A stretch of DNA of 64,000 nt from Arthrobacter sp. UKPF54-2 (GCF_007858535.1 NZ_CP040174.1:1-64000), one strand, 5' to 3'; shown: positions 50,853 to 61,049, counted from the first letter of the stretch. Numbers and translations: made by a program. The notes: a model not told the origin generated them from the letters alone.

Positions 50853-52238
50853 TCAGGCGCCGATCAGCCGTGCGGCCAGGTAGCCCTCCACCTTGTCCAG
50901 GGCGACGCGTTCCTGGCTCATGGTGTCGCGTTCGCGGATGGTCACGGCCTGGTCCTCGAGCGTGTCGAAGTCCACCGTGATGCAGAACGGCGTGCCGATC
51001 TCGTCCTGGCGGCGGTAGCGGCGGCCGATCGCGCCGGCATCGTCGAACTCGATATTCCAGTTCTTGCGCAGCTGCGCGGCGAGGTCCTTGGCCTTCGGCG
51101 ACAGGTCCTCGTTGCGGCTCAGCGGGAGCACGGCCGCCTTGACCGGGGCCAGGCGCGGGTCGAGCTTGAGCACGGTACGGACGTCCACGCCGCCCTTGGC
51201 GTTGGGGGCCTCGTCCTCGGTGTAGGCGTCGATCATAAACGCCATAAAGGAGCGGGTGAGGCCGGCCGCGGGCTCGATCACGTACGGGGTGTAGCGCTCG
51301 TTGGTGGCCTGGTTGAAGTAGCTCAGGTCCGCTCCGGAGGCCTTCGAGTGCGTGGAGAGGTCGAAGTCGGTGCGGTTGGCGATACCCTCGAGCTCGCCCC
51401 ACTCGGAGCCGTGGAAGCCGAAACGGTATTCGATGTCCGTAGTGCCCTTGGAGTAGTGGCTGAGCTTCTCCAGCGGGTGCTCGAAGAAGCGCAGGTTCTC
51501 CTCACGGATGCCCAGGGACGTGTACCAGGCCATACGCTCCTTCATCCAGTACTGGTGCCACTGCTCGTCGGTGCCGGGCTCGACGAAGAACTCCATCTCC
51601 ATCTGCTCGAACTCGCGGGTACGGAAGATGAAGTTGCCCGGCGTGATCTCGTTGCGGAAGGACTTGCCGATCTGGCCGATGCCAAACGGCGGCTTCTTCC
51701 GCGAGGTGGTGAGCACGTTGGAGAAGTTCACGAAGATGCCCTGGGCGGTTTCGGGGCGCAGGTAGTGCAGGCCCTCTTCGCTGGCGACGGGGCCCAGGTA
51801 GGTCTTGAGCAGGCCGGAGAATTCCTGCGGTTCGGTCCATTCGCCGCGGGTGCCGCAGTTGGCGCAGGCGATGTCCTTGAGGCCGTTCTCGGCGGGGCGG
51901 CCCTTCTTCTCCTCGTATTCTTCCTCGAGGTGGTCCGCGCGGTAGCGCTTGTGGCAGGAGAGGCACTCCACCAGCGGGTCCGAGAAGACCTCGACGTGGC
52001 CGGAAGCTTCCCAGACCTGGCGTGGCAGGATCACCGAGGAATCCAGGCCGACGACGTCCTCGCGGCCGCGGACCACGGACTGCCACCACTGGCGCTTGAT
52101 GTTTTCCTTCAGCTCGGCACCGAGGGGACCGTAGTCCCAGGCAGAACGGGAGCCACCGTAGATTTCACCGGCCTGGAAGACGAAACCCCGTCGCTTGGCG
52201 AGGGAAATGATCTGGTCGAGTACGGATTTTGCTGCCAT
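50853..52238 (-). CDS. glyQS: Glycyl-tRNA synthetase (single-chain type)
   Basis: Class II aminoacyl-tRNA synthetase, 461 residues, the alpha2-type glycine enzyme of actinobacteria. Begins [20 protein letters not shown] and [20 protein letters not shown]. Two Cys pairs, [11 protein letters not shown] and [11 protein letters not shown], probably bind zinc. Active-site blocks: [34 protein letters not shown] and [18 protein letters not shown]. Ribosome-binding site CTGGAG before ATG. The 119-bp leader has no T-box features that I can see. Confidence 0.95.
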   Translation of the reverse strand: MAAKSVLDQIISLAKRRGFVFQAGEIYGGSRSAWDYGPLGAELKENIKRQWWQSVVRGREDVVGLDSSVILPRQVWEASGHVEVFSDPLVECLSCHKRYRADHLEEEYEEKKGRPAENGLKDIACANCGTRGEWTEPQEFSGLLKTYLGPVASEEGLHYLRPETAQGIFVNFSNVLTTSRKKPPFGIGQIGKSFRNEITPGNFIFRTREFEQMEMEFFVEPGTDEQWHQYWMKERMAWYTSLGIREENLRFFEHPLEKLSHYSKGTTDIEYRFGFHGSEWGELEGIANRTDFDLSTHSKASGADLSYFNQATNERYTPYVIEPAAGLTRSFMAFMIDAYTEDEAPNAKGGVDVRTVLKLDPRLAPVKAAVLPLSRNEDLSPKAKDLAAQLRKNWNIEFDDAGAIGRRYRRQDEIGTPFCITVDFDTLEDQAVTIRERDTMSQERVALDKVEGYLAARLIGA

Positions 52239-52357
52239 GGGAACTCCAGTTTCTGCAGGGCCGCTGGGTGCGGTCCGTGCTGTCAGCCCCGTGCCACCGG
52301 CTGGTTGCCGGGCGGGGTGTTGGGGACGGTGTAATGCAAACTCCTAGCCTACCCGGG

Positions 52358-53359
52358 CTACCGCCGCTTGAGGGTGCCGCGGGACCAGGGCAGGCTGGCC
52401 AGGACGATGGCGGCCAGGGTCAGCAGCGTGCCCAGCACGGTGGGCAGCGCGACGACGGTTCCCGGTGCGGGCAGCGCCAGGTCCAGGGCCAGGGATCCGA
52501 GCAGCTGCCCGGCGATCATGCCGAGCCCGGTGACCAGCACGCCCAGGCTGCGGACCAGGAAGGCGGCGACGGCAATGAATACGCAGCCCATCGGGCCCCC
52601 CAGGTAATACCACCATTCGGCCGGAAGCGCGTGGCCTGGTCCGGCTAGGGCCAGCTTGATCAGCCAGGCGAGCCAGAGCACGATGCTGCCGGCGACGAAG
52701 TTGACCAGGGTGGCCGTTATGGGGGTGCGGTAGTGCACCGTGGCCGTGCCGTTCATCGCCTGCTGGAAACTCATCAGGAATCCGGCGAGCACGGGCAGCA
52801 GCACCGGAACCAGCAGCTGCAGCGGGTCTGCGCCGGATGCCCCGCCTCCGCCGCCGCCGGAGGCAAAGCGCGGCGACACGGCCCACGCGACCGCGGCGAC
52901 GGTCAGCACGCTGCCGAGGACCCGGATGCCGGTGATGGGCCGTTTGCCCGCCGGACCGATGCCCATCCGGTCCACCAGCAGCCCGCTGAGGGTCTGGCCG
53001 GTGACCGCGGCGACGGTGAAGAGGGCCACTCCGAGGAGCCCGACGGTGAACGACTGGGCGAAGACGAAGAGCGCCCCGATGCCGCCGGCCAGCACGTAGT
53101 AGCGCGGGAAGCGCCGTTCGCGCAGCGCCGGCAGGACCTGGGCCAGTCCGGCGCGGCCCTTGGGCAGCAGCAGCGAGATGGCGATCATCAGGACCAGGCC
53201 GGTGCTGAAGCTCACCACGGCAGCGGCCAGGCCGTCGGCCAGGACTGTGCCCAGGGCGCCGTTGATGCGGCCCTGGACGGGGACGAGGAGCCCGGCGGAA
53301 ACGGCCAGGAGGAGTCCGACGGGCAGTGGGAGCCGCGGTGCGTGGGTCATTGGTGCCAC
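52358..53359 (-). CDS. DMT-superfamily transporter, YdcZ (DUF606) type
   Basis: 333-residue membrane protein made of two homologous halves of about five helices each, as in fused YdcZ/DUF606 proteins. Each half starts with a similar segment (LLLAVSAGLLVPVQGRINGA at the N-terminus, LLPVLAGFLMSFQQAMNGTA in the middle). A Gly-rich linker (FASGGGGGGASGADP) joins the halves. The true start may be the ATG three codons in. Function unknown. Divergent from the S4-domain gene with only 24 bp between starts. Confidence 0.8.
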   Translation of the reverse strand: MAPMTHAPRLPLPVGLLLAVSAGLLVPVQGRINGALGTVLADGLAAAVVSFSTGLVLMIAISLLLPKGRAGLAQVLPALRERRFPRYYVLAGGIGALFVFAQSFTVGLLGVALFTVAAVTGQTLSGLLVDRMGIGPAGKRPITGIRVLGSVLTVAAVAWAVSPRFASGGGGGGASGADPLQLLVPVLLPVLAGFLMSFQQAMNGTATVHYRTPITATLVNFVAGSIVLWLAWLIKLALAGPGHALPAEWWYYLGGPMGCVFIAVAAFLVRSLGVLVTGLGMIAGQLLGSLALDLALPAPGTVVALPTVLGTLLTLAAIVLASLPWSRGTLKRR

Positions 53360-53370
53360 CTTTGGTCAGG

Positions 53371-53376
53371 CATTAT
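53371..53376 (+). promoter_or_regulatory. -10-like CATTAT for a leaderless S4 gene
   Basis: CATTAT lies 7 bases before the ATG at 53384 in the 24-bp gap, with no Shine-Dalgarno site. Weaker hexamer than the other leaderless candidates. Confidence 0.35.
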
Positions 53377-53383
53377 TGCTTGT

Positions 53384-53620
53384 ATGAGCAACCCGGAAAT
53401 CGAAGACATCCCCATCCGCGACGACATGATCCGGCTGGGCCAGTTGCTGAAGCTGGCCAACCTCGTCGAGGACGGGGTGGAGGCTGCTGAGCTGATTAAG
53501 AACGGGCTCGTGAAGGTCAACGGCGAGATCGATGACCGCCGCGGCCGCCAGCTCCACCACGGCGACACCGTCACCGTGAACGGCCAGACCGTGCGGATCA
53601 GCACGCCCGGCGGCGCCTGA
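53384..53620 (+). CDS. S4-domain RNA-binding protein (YaaA/YbcJ-like)
   Basis: 78-residue protein that is essentially one S4 RNA-binding domain: MIRLGQLLKLANLVEDGVEA, AELIKNGLVKVNGEIDDRRG, RQLHHGDTVTVNG. Small free-standing S4 proteins of this kind bind RNA, perhaps ribosomal RNA, but their exact role is not known. The open frame extends far upstream over the divergent transporter gene, which is not credible; the ATG at 53384 gives a normal-length protein. Confidence 0.87.
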   Translation: MSNPEIEDIPIRDDMIRLGQLLKLANLVEDGVEAAELIKNGLVKVNGEIDDRRGRQLHHGDTVTVNGQTVRISTPGGA

Positions 53621-53667
53621 GCCCAGCGGAGCCGGGCGGCGGCCGACGACGGCGGCGCCGTCGTCGG

Positions 53668-54330
53668 CTATTTGTTGAGCACCTCGTGGGTGAGGAACTC
53701 GCCGACGTGGCCGATCTCCTGCTGGTTGATGCCGTGCCACATGCCGGTGTAGAGCACCTTGGTGAGCTTGACGTGCTTGCGCACCCAGCCCATGGTGAAC
53801 TCGATCTTGTCCGGCGTGATCACGGGGTCCTGCTGGTCCCGCCCCCAGAACATCGGCACGGTGCCGTCAAGTTCCGCGTCGCGGAAGCTCGGGTCGCCGG
53901 CGGCGTCGACGGCGAAGCCGGAGAGCCCGACGACGGCGGCGTAGCCGTCCGGCCGCTGCCGCAGCAGGGTGGTGGCCATGGCCATTCCCATCGAGAAGCC
54001 CAGCAGGGTGACCGAGGGGTGGTTGGCCCGGACCGAGTCGATCCAGTCCTGGACGTACGCCGCGGCATGCTTGACGGCGTCGAGCGAGTAGTCGATGGAC
54101 GCCGTCAGCGGGAACCAGGTGAAGCCCGGCCCGGAGACCAGCGGGGCACGCAGCGAGGCCACCACAAACTCCTCCGGCAGCAGGTCCGCCAGGCTCAGCA
54201 GATCCTCTTCGTTGGCCCCGTAACCGTGCAGCAGCACCAGCAGGGGCTTGCCTGCGCGGGCCTCTTCGGGCCGGGACCAGAGGACAACGGGGTCGGGGAA
54301 GGCGGCGGGATACGGGGCGGCGTCAGTCAT
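53668..54330 (-). CDS. Phospholipase/carboxylesterase family hydrolase
   Basis: 220-residue alpha/beta hydrolase of the phospholipase/carboxylesterase family. Oxyanion motif PLLVLLHGYGANEEDLLSLA, nucleophile GFSMGMAMA, aspartate in WGRDQQDPVITP and histidine in YTGMWHGINQQE. The SMGMAMA elbow and H in GMWHG are typical of actinobacterial members. The ATG at 54330 is preceded by GGAGCC. Substrate unknown. Divergent from an SGNH hydrolase, with two palindromes between. Confidence 0.83.
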   Translation of the reverse strand: MTDAAPYPAAFPDPVVLWSRPEEARAGKPLLVLLHGYGANEEDLLSLADLLPEEFVVASLRAPLVSGPGFTWFPLTASIDYSLDAVKHAAAYVQDWIDSVRANHPSVTLLGFSMGMAMATTLLRQRPDGYAAVVGLSGFAVDAAGDPSFRDAELDGTVPMFWGRDQQDPVITPDKIEFTMGWVRKHVKLTKVLYTGMWHGINQQEIGHVGEFLTHEVLNK

Positions 54331-54345
54331 GGCTCCATTCTTGCA

Positions 54346-54381
54346 GTTACCAATCAGTAACAAGCTACGGTGGCGTAGCTT
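54346..54381. promoter_or_regulatory. Two inverted repeats between divergent hydrolase genes
   Basis: GTTAC-N6-GTAAC (54346-54361) is followed at once by a perfect repeat AAGCTACG-GTGG-CGTAGCTT (54362-54381). Either may be an operator for one or both genes. TAGCTT within the second could also be a -10 box for the SGNH gene, with its start about 20 bases on. Confidence 0.4.
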
Positions 54382-54400
54382 TGCGGGGAGAGTGCAGGAT

Positions 54401-55297
54401 ATGAAGGTGAGCGAAACAGAAGCCATGGAGAATTATCCGGACCGGACCGTCAACCACCCCTGGACCCGCTATGTGGCGATGGGCGACTCCTTCACGGAGG
54501 GGATCGGCGACCCGGAACCGGCCAGCCCGGGCGGCCACCGCGGCTGGGCGGACCGGGTGGCGGAGGAACTGAGCCGCGGCCACGACGACTTTGCCTACGC
54601 CAACCTCGCGGTCCGGGGCCGGTTGCTGCAGCAGATCGTTGACCAGCAGCTGGCGCACTGCCTGTCCCTGAAGCCTGACCTGGTGACCCTGTCCGCGGGC
54701 GGGAACGACCTGATCCGGCCCGGCGGCGACCCCGACGTCCTTGCCGAACGGCTGGACTCCGTGGTGCAGATCCTGACCCTGGGCGGCGCCACGGTGGTGC
54801 TCTTCAACGGCCCTGACACCGGCTCCACCGTGCTGGGCCGGATCCGCAGCAAGGTGGCGATCTACAACGAGAATCTGCGCACCGTGGCGGCCCGGCACGA
54901 CGCCGTCATTGCCGACATGTGGTCCCTGCGCCAGCTCAACGACCCGCAGATGTGGGACGTGGACCGGCTGCATTTCTCGCCGCTGGGCCACCACACGATC
55001 GCGGCGATGGTACTGGATTCACTGAACGTGCAGCACACGCTGGAGCCCCTTGCGCCCAAGCCGCTGCCGCAGCGCAACTGGCGGGAGGCCCGTACCGGGG
55101 ACCTCATCTGGGCCCGCGAGCATTTCGTCCCGTGGGTGGTCCGCCGGCTCCGGCACCGCTCTTCCGGCGACGGCATCACGGCCAAGCGCCCGCTGGCCGG
55201 TCCGGTGTTCGGCCCGGGCGTTCCGCTCGGCTCGGGTGAGGGCCCTCCCGGTTCGGGCGAGGGCCGGGCCGGCGCCGAGGACGCCCTGCGCTCCTGA
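54401..55297 (+). CDS. SGNH/GDSL-family hydrolase
   Basis: 298-residue esterase-type hydrolase. Block I VAMGDSFTEGIGDPEP (nucleophile serine), block II NLAVRG, block III TLSAGGNDLI and block V DRLHFSPLGHHTIA with the catalytic Asp and His. It lacks a signal peptide, so it is probably cytoplasmic. The C-terminal 35 residues are Gly/Pro/Glu-rich low-complexity sequence. The ATG at 54401 is chosen (GGGGAG upstream); an in-frame ATG at 54425 is possible. Confidence 0.85.
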   Translation: MKVSETEAMENYPDRTVNHPWTRYVAMGDSFTEGIGDPEPASPGGHRGWADRVAEELSRGHDDFAYANLAVRGRLLQQIVDQQLAHCLSLKPDLVTLSAGGNDLIRPGGDPDVLAERLDSVVQILTLGGATVVLFNGPDTGSTVLGRIRSKVAIYNENLRTVAARHDAVIADMWSLRQLNDPQMWDVDRLHFSPLGHHTIAAMVLDSLNVQHTLEPLAPKPLPQRNWREARTGDLIWAREHFVPWVVRRLRHRSSGDGITAKRPLAGPVFGPGVPLGSGEGPPGSGEGRAGAEDALRS

Positions 55298-55398
55298 GTG
55301 GCGCCGCCGGGCCGGGCACCCGGTGTGCGGTCGGCCCGGCACCCTGGGCACAGCGTGCGCGTTAAGCTGGAAAGACACCTTTTGGGAGGCGCGGTACC

Positions 55399-55917
55399 GT
55401 GAGCATTTTCTTTTGGATCATCATCTTGACCTTCGTGGTCCCGGCGGCCATTCGCATGTACCGCAAATCGGTCCGCGGACGCGGACAGGACCAGGCCTTC
55501 CCCGGCCAGCCTTTCGGCGGGTTCCCGGGCCAGTTTCCCGGCCAGCAGAACAACCAGCCGCGGGACGGTTTCACCCAGCGGGACTACTACGGCGGGTTCG
55601 GCCAGCTGGGCGCACCACAGCCGCCGGTAAACCAGCAGTACCCGGCAAACCAGCAGTACCCGGCAAACCAGCAGTACCCCGTCCCGTACGAGGACAGCCC
55701 GGAGTACTTGAACAACCCCCCGCAGGCGCCCCAGCAGTGGCAGCCGCAGCCCCCGGCGGGCCCCGCGACGCCGGACCTTCCGCCGGTTCCGCCCGTGCCG
55801 TCCGGCCCGCAGGGTTACCGCGCGCGCAAGCTCGCCGAGCTGGACCAGAAGTACAGCAACGGCGAGCTCGCGATGGAGGACTACATGGCCCAGCGCGCGG
55901 AGATCATGAAGGGCTAG
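55399..55917 (+). CDS. Membrane-anchored protein with NQQYPA repeats and SHOCT domain
   Basis: 172-residue protein. One N-terminal membrane helix (about 3-19, IFFWIIILTFVVPAAI), a long Gln/Pro/Gly-rich linker with three NQQYPA repeats, and a C-terminal SHOCT-type motif (ARKLAELDQKYSNGELAMED then YMAQRAEIM). SHOCT domains are short oligomerisation motifs, often found in membrane proteins. GTG start with GGGAGG upstream. Function unknown. A -10-like TAAGCT lies at 55363-55368. Confidence 0.75.
   Translation: MSIFFWIIILTFVVPAAIRMYRKSVRGRGQDQAFPGQPFGGFPGQFPGQQNNQPRDGFTQRDYYGGFGQLGAPQPPVNQQYPANQQYPANQQYPVPYEDSPEYLNNPPQAPQQWQPQPPAGPATPDLPPVPPVPSGPQGYRARKLAELDQKYSNGELAMEDYMAQRAEIMKG
55630..55680 (+). 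repeat. 18-bp tandem repeat (about 2.8 copies)
   Basis: AACCAGCAGTACCCGGCA at 55630-55647 and 55648-55665, identical, plus a partial third copy to 55680. Encodes NQQYPA in the SHOCT protein linker. Exact identity at the DNA level suggests recent slippage. Confidence 0.9.
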
Positions 55918-55922
55918 TCCGG

Positions 55923-57407
<1,485 letters not shown>

Positions 57408-57438
57408 GGGGTGGATCTCTTTCTACAAAGGTGCGGGG

Positions 57439-58341
57439 CTACTTGGCGGACTCGAACGAGCCGTCGACGAGCTGGACGATCGCGGAGCAGTCCTTGCCGG
57501 ACTGGCCGCCGTCGATGAGCCGCTGGAAGAGCTGCTGGACGTGCTCGCCGATTTCGAGCGGGGTGCCGGTGTCCTTGGCGGCGCTGATGGCCAGGCCGAT
57601 GTCCTTGTTGGCGAGCTCGGCGGTGAATGTCGGGGCGAAGTCGTTGTTGGAGGCCGCGGTGGGGACGACGCCGGCCACCGGGTACCAGGTGCGCAGGGCC
57701 CAGCTGTCGCCGGAGGACACCGAGGCGATGTCCCAGAAGACCTGCTTGTCCAGGCCGAGGCGGTCGGCGAGCACGGCGCCTTCGGCAGTGGAGGCGAGGT
57801 TGATAAAGAGCATCAGGTTGTTGCAGATCTTGGCGGCCTGGCCGGTGGTGGCGCCGCCGGTGGGGATGATGTTGGCGGCCATCGGGCGGATGTATTCGGT
57901 GGCGTCGGCGACGGCGCCGGCCTCGCCGCCGATCATAAAGGTCAGCGTGGCGGCCTTGGCGCCGCTCATGCCGCCGGAGACGGGGGCGTCGACGAAGCGG
58001 AAGCCGGCCGCCGCGGCGGCGTCGTGCAGGGCCTGGGCGGAGGCGATGTCGATCGTGGAGGAGTCCACCAGCAGGGTTGTGGTGTCCGCGTGGGCCAGGA
58101 CGCCGTCCTCGCCGAGGTAGACGGCGCGGGCGTGCTCGCCTTTGGGCAGCATGGTGAAGACGACGTCGGCGCCCTCAACTGCCTCGGCAATGCTGCCGGC
58201 GGGCTTGACTCCCCCTGCCTCGGCTGCCGCCACGGCCTCGGGATTCAGGTCAAAGCCGCGGACCTCGTTTCCGGCCTTGGCCAGGTTCACTGACATGAAC
58301 CCGCCCATGTTTCCCAGTCCGATCCAGGCGACAACTGCCAT
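57439..58341 (-). CDS. mmsB: 3-hydroxyisobutyrate dehydrogenase
   Basis: NAD-dependent beta-hydroxyacid dehydrogenase in the valine pathway, 300 residues. N-terminal Rossmann WIGLGNMGGFMSVNLAKAG, substrate-binding VDAPVSGGMSGAKAATLTFM and catalytic lysine in TGQAAKICNNLMLF. AAAGGAG before the ATG at 58341 decides the start; the frame is open 8 codons more. It precedes mmsA in one operon, divergent from a LysR regulator with palindromes in between. Confidence 0.92.
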   Translation of the reverse strand: MAVVAWIGLGNMGGFMSVNLAKAGNEVRGFDLNPEAVAAAEAGGVKPAGSIAEAVEGADVVFTMLPKGEHARAVYLGEDGVLAHADTTTLLVDSSTIDIASAQALHDAAAAAGFRFVDAPVSGGMSGAKAATLTFMIGGEAGAVADATEYIRPMAANIIPTGGATTGQAAKICNNLMLFINLASTAEGAVLADRLGLDKQVFWDIASVSSGDSWALRTWYPVAGVVPTAASNNDFAPTFTAELANKDIGLAISAAKDTGTPLEIGEHVQQLFQRLIDGGQSGKDCSAIVQLVDGSFESAK

Positions 58342-58409
58342 GGCATAAGCTCCTTTGCTCTGCATTGTGTCCGGCGCATTGGCCGGGTTCCGTGTCCAGC
58401 ATCACACCC

Positions 58410-58464
58410 TGATACAGTGCAATCAAGGGGAAAAAGTGAAGATGGCATGTGCATCAATGCACAT
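58410..58464. promoter_or_regulatory. LysR operator candidates between mmsB and the LysR gene
   Basis: Two palindromes: TGAT-ACAGTGCA-ATCA (58410-58425) and a perfect 18-bp ATGTGCAT-CA-ATGCACAT (58447-58464). They lie in the divergent region, and the second ends 17 bases before the chosen LysR start. LysR regulators usually bind such dyads near their own promoter. Confidence 0.5.
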
Positions 58465-58480
58465 CGACGAAAGGCCAGCG

Positions 58481-59386
58481 GTGGACTTGAAACGGCTTCC
58501 CAGCCCGGACGACCTGCTGATCCTGCTGACGGTGGCACGGCTCGGCCGATTCAACGCCGTCGCGGAGACCCTCGGCACCACGCACACCACCATCTCGCGC
58601 CGGATCCTCGCCCTGGACAAACAGCTTGGCGGCCGGACGCTGGAGCGCAGCCCGCACGGCTGGGAGCTCACCGAGCTGGGGTCCCAGGCGGTGGCGGCCG
58701 CGGAGGCCATCGAGGGGACCCTGGGCGCACTGTCCGGCCGGATCGCCCGATCGGAGGACGTGCTCTCCGGCCTGGTCCGGATCAGCACGCCGGACGGCTT
58801 CGGCGCCGAATTCGTCGCCCCGGCTCTGGTCCGGCTTCAGCAGCAGCATCCCCTGCTGAACGTGGAGATGCTCAGTGCCACCCGCAAGGTCAGCCAGAAC
58901 CGCTCCGGCGTGGACCTGGAGGTGGTGGTGGGCAACCTGGAGGTCAGCAACGCGCAGACCATCTTCCTGTCCAACTACTTCCTGCGGCTTTACGCCAGCC
59001 CGCAGTACTCGGAGGAGCACGGGCTGCCGGAAACGCTCGACGACGTCCGGCGGCACGGCTTTGTCTCCTACGTCGAGTCGGCGCTGCAGGTCGCGGAGCT
59101 GGGCCACCGCTCCACCCAGCTGCCGATGCCGCGCTCCAGCTTCCAGGCCACGAGTATCTTCGCCCAGCTCGAGGCCGTCCGCCGAGCTGCCGGGATCGGG
59201 CTGCTGCCGAACTTCCTCGTCGTCGGTAAACCCGGGTTCGTGCCGGTCCTGCCGGACGACTTCCAGCGGCAGCTGCCGATCTGGGCCGTGGCGAGGGCCG
59301 AATCACTGCGCTCCGCGCCGGTGCAGGCAGTGCTGGCAGCTGTCCGGGCCGAGATCGTCGAACGCCAGGACGTGCTGGCCGGCTGA
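58481..59386 (+). CDS. LysR-family transcriptional regulator
   Basis: 301-residue regulator. N-terminal winged helix: DDLLILLTVARLGRFNAVAE, TLGTTHTTISRRILALDKQL. The C-terminal effector domain starts LVRISTPDGFGAEFVAPALV. I chose the GTG at 58481: AAAGG lies 6 bases before it, it gives standard LysR length, and it leaves both palindromes upstream. ATG codons at 58442 and 58457 would put the palindrome inside the gene. The divergent position points to control of mmsBA by a valine-pathway intermediate; this is inference. Confidence 0.87.
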   Translation: MDLKRLPSPDDLLILLTVARLGRFNAVAETLGTTHTTISRRILALDKQLGGRTLERSPHGWELTELGSQAVAAAEAIEGTLGALSGRIARSEDVLSGLVRISTPDGFGAEFVAPALVRLQQQHPLLNVEMLSATRKVSQNRSGVDLEVVVGNLEVSNAQTIFLSNYFLRLYASPQYSEEHGLPETLDDVRRHGFVSYVESALQVAELGHRSTQLPMPRSSFQATSIFAQLEAVRRAAGIGLLPNFLVVGKPGFVPVLPDDFQRQLPIWAVARAESLRSAPVQAVLAAVRAEIVERQDVLAG

Positions 59387-59431
59387 GCCGGGGTGGCGGT
59401 CAAACGTCGAGCGTCCCCCGCCACTACGACA

Positions 59432-59468
59432 GCAGCCCCCGTCTCCGCAGGGCGGGGACGGGGGCTGC
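59432..59468. terminator. Bidirectional terminator
   Basis: GCAGCCCCCGTC and GACGGGGGCTGC, perfect 12-base stem with a 13-base loop, between the convergent LysR and MFS genes. Confidence 0.8.
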
Positions 59469-59496
59469 CGTGGTTAGCGACTCGTGAAGTTGCCCG

Positions 59497-60879
59497 CTAC
59501 TTCTTGCCTGCGGCAAGGAGGTCGGCAGTGCCCTGGGCGTCGGCGGCGTCGACGTCGTGCAGGGAGATTCCGCGGGTTTCCTTCAGGAAGTAGACCGCCA
59601 CCATGGTGACCACACAGGCACCGAGCAGGTAGATGGCCACCGGGACGGAGGACTTGTACTGGCCCAGGAGGGCGACGGCGATGATCGGGGCAAGCGAACC
59701 GGCCACGATCGAGGTCACCTGGTAGCCGAGCGAGACGCCGGAGTAACGCATCCGGGTCGGGAACATCTCGGCCATGATGGCCGGCTGTCCGGCGTACATC
59801 AGGGAGTGGAACAGCAAGCCGATGGTGATGGCCGCGAGGATGACGAGGTCATTCTTGGTGTCCATCATCGGGAAGGCGAAGAAGCCCCACGTGGCGCCCA
59901 GGACGGCGCCGGCCATGTAGACGGGCTTGCGGCCCAGGTTATCGGAGAGCTTGCCGACGAACGGGATGACGGCGAAGTGGATGAAGTGCGCCACGAGCAG
60001 CAGCAGCAGGATCCGGGAGGTGTCCGTCTGGACGATGACCTTGAGGTACGTGATGGAGAAGGTGACCACCAGGTAGTACAGGATGTTCTCCGCGAAGCGC
60101 AGGCCCATGGCGGTGAAGACGCCGCGGGGGTAGCGGCGGAAGACTTCGCCGACGCCGTAGCCCTTCTTCTCAACGGTGACTTCCTTCTGTGCCTCGAGGA
60201 AGATCGGGGCGTCCTGGACCTTGGTGCGGATGTAGTAGCCGACGAGCACGATCACGGCGGAGAGCCAGAAGGCGACGCGCCAGCCCCAGCCGAGGAAGTC
60301 GGCGGAGGACAGCGTGGCGGAGAGCGTGAACAGCACACCCGTTGCCAGCAGGTTGCCCAGCGGGACGGCGGACTGCGGCCACGCGGCCCAGAAGCCGCGG
60401 GACTTGCTGGGGCTGTGTTCTGCGACGAGGAGGACTGCGCCGCCCCATTCACCGCCCACGGCGAAACCCTGGGCGAAGCGCAGGAAGACCAGCAGGGCCG
60501 GAGCCCAGTAGCCGATCTGCTGGAAAGTCGGGAGGCAGCCCATCAGGAAGGTGGAGACACCGACCAGGATGATGCTCAGCTGGAGCAGCTGCTTGCGGCC
60601 GAACTTGTCACCGAAGTGGCCGAACACGATGCCGCCGATTGGGCGGGCCACGAAGCCGACAGCGTAGGTGAGGAAGGCTGCAATGATGCCGTCCAGTTCG
60701 GTGCCGGAGTTGGGGAAGAATGCCTTGCCGAAGACGAGGGTCGCCGCGGAGGCGTAGAGGAAGAACTCGTACCACTCGACAACCGTGCCGGCCATGGAGG
60801 CCGTTACTACCTTTTTGAGGCCGGACGTCTTGACGTCGGCCCCATCTGCGCGCCGTGCGGCGGCGTTTTCCGTGCTCAT
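59497..60879 (-). CDS. MHS-family (metabolite:H+ symporter) MFS transporter
   Basis: 460-residue, 12-helix MFS protein of the ShiA/ProP/KgtP-like branch. The start VVTASMAGTVVEWYEFFLYA with TYAVGFVARPIGGIVFGHFG then DKFGRKQLL is the family signature; later RFAQGFAVGGEWGGAVLLVA. Members import shikimate, dicarboxylates, proline, aromatic acids or similar. The ATG at 60879 has AAAGGAG upstream and is preferred over the longer frame to 60999. Substrate unknown; no catabolic gene is adjacent. Confidence 0.87.
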   Translation of the reverse strand: MSTENAAARRADGADVKTSGLKKVVTASMAGTVVEWYEFFLYASAATLVFGKAFFPNSGTELDGIIAAFLTYAVGFVARPIGGIVFGHFGDKFGRKQLLQLSIILVGVSTFLMGCLPTFQQIGYWAPALLVFLRFAQGFAVGGEWGGAVLLVAEHSPSKSRGFWAAWPQSAVPLGNLLATGVLFTLSATLSSADFLGWGWRVAFWLSAVIVLVGYYIRTKVQDAPIFLEAQKEVTVEKKGYGVGEVFRRYPRGVFTAMGLRFAENILYYLVVTFSITYLKVIVQTDTSRILLLLLVAHFIHFAVIPFVGKLSDNLGRKPVYMAGAVLGATWGFFAFPMMDTKNDLVILAAITIGLLFHSLMYAGQPAIMAEMFPTRMRYSGVSLGYQVTSIVAGSLAPIIAVALLGQYKSSVPVAIYLLGACVVTMVAVYFLKETRGISLHDVDAADAQGTADLLAAGKK

Positions 60880-60933
60880 GCGAACTCCTTTGGTGTCGCC
60901 TTCGACACCCTGTGGACCATTAGGTTGACAACG

Positions 60934-60955
60934 CGTGTGTGAACTGGGACACACG
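60934..60955. promoter_or_regulatory. Inverted repeat upstream of the MHS transporter
   Basis: CGTGTGT and ACACACG (perfect 7-base arms) around 8 bases, 55-76 bp before the transporter start. Operator candidate; no adjacent regulator gene. Confidence 0.35.
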
Positions 60956-61049
60956 GCGTCATTCTCCACGAGTATGGCCTCGCGCGGCCGGAGGCTCAAC
61001 CACTAATCCCGCAGGGCGTGTCTGCAAAAATGCACACAGCCTTCCCCGG

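Noticed and set aside
52239..52357. T-box leader for glyQS
   Set aside because: I looked for the T-box bulge and the specifier/antiterminator pattern in the 119 bases upstream and did not see them.
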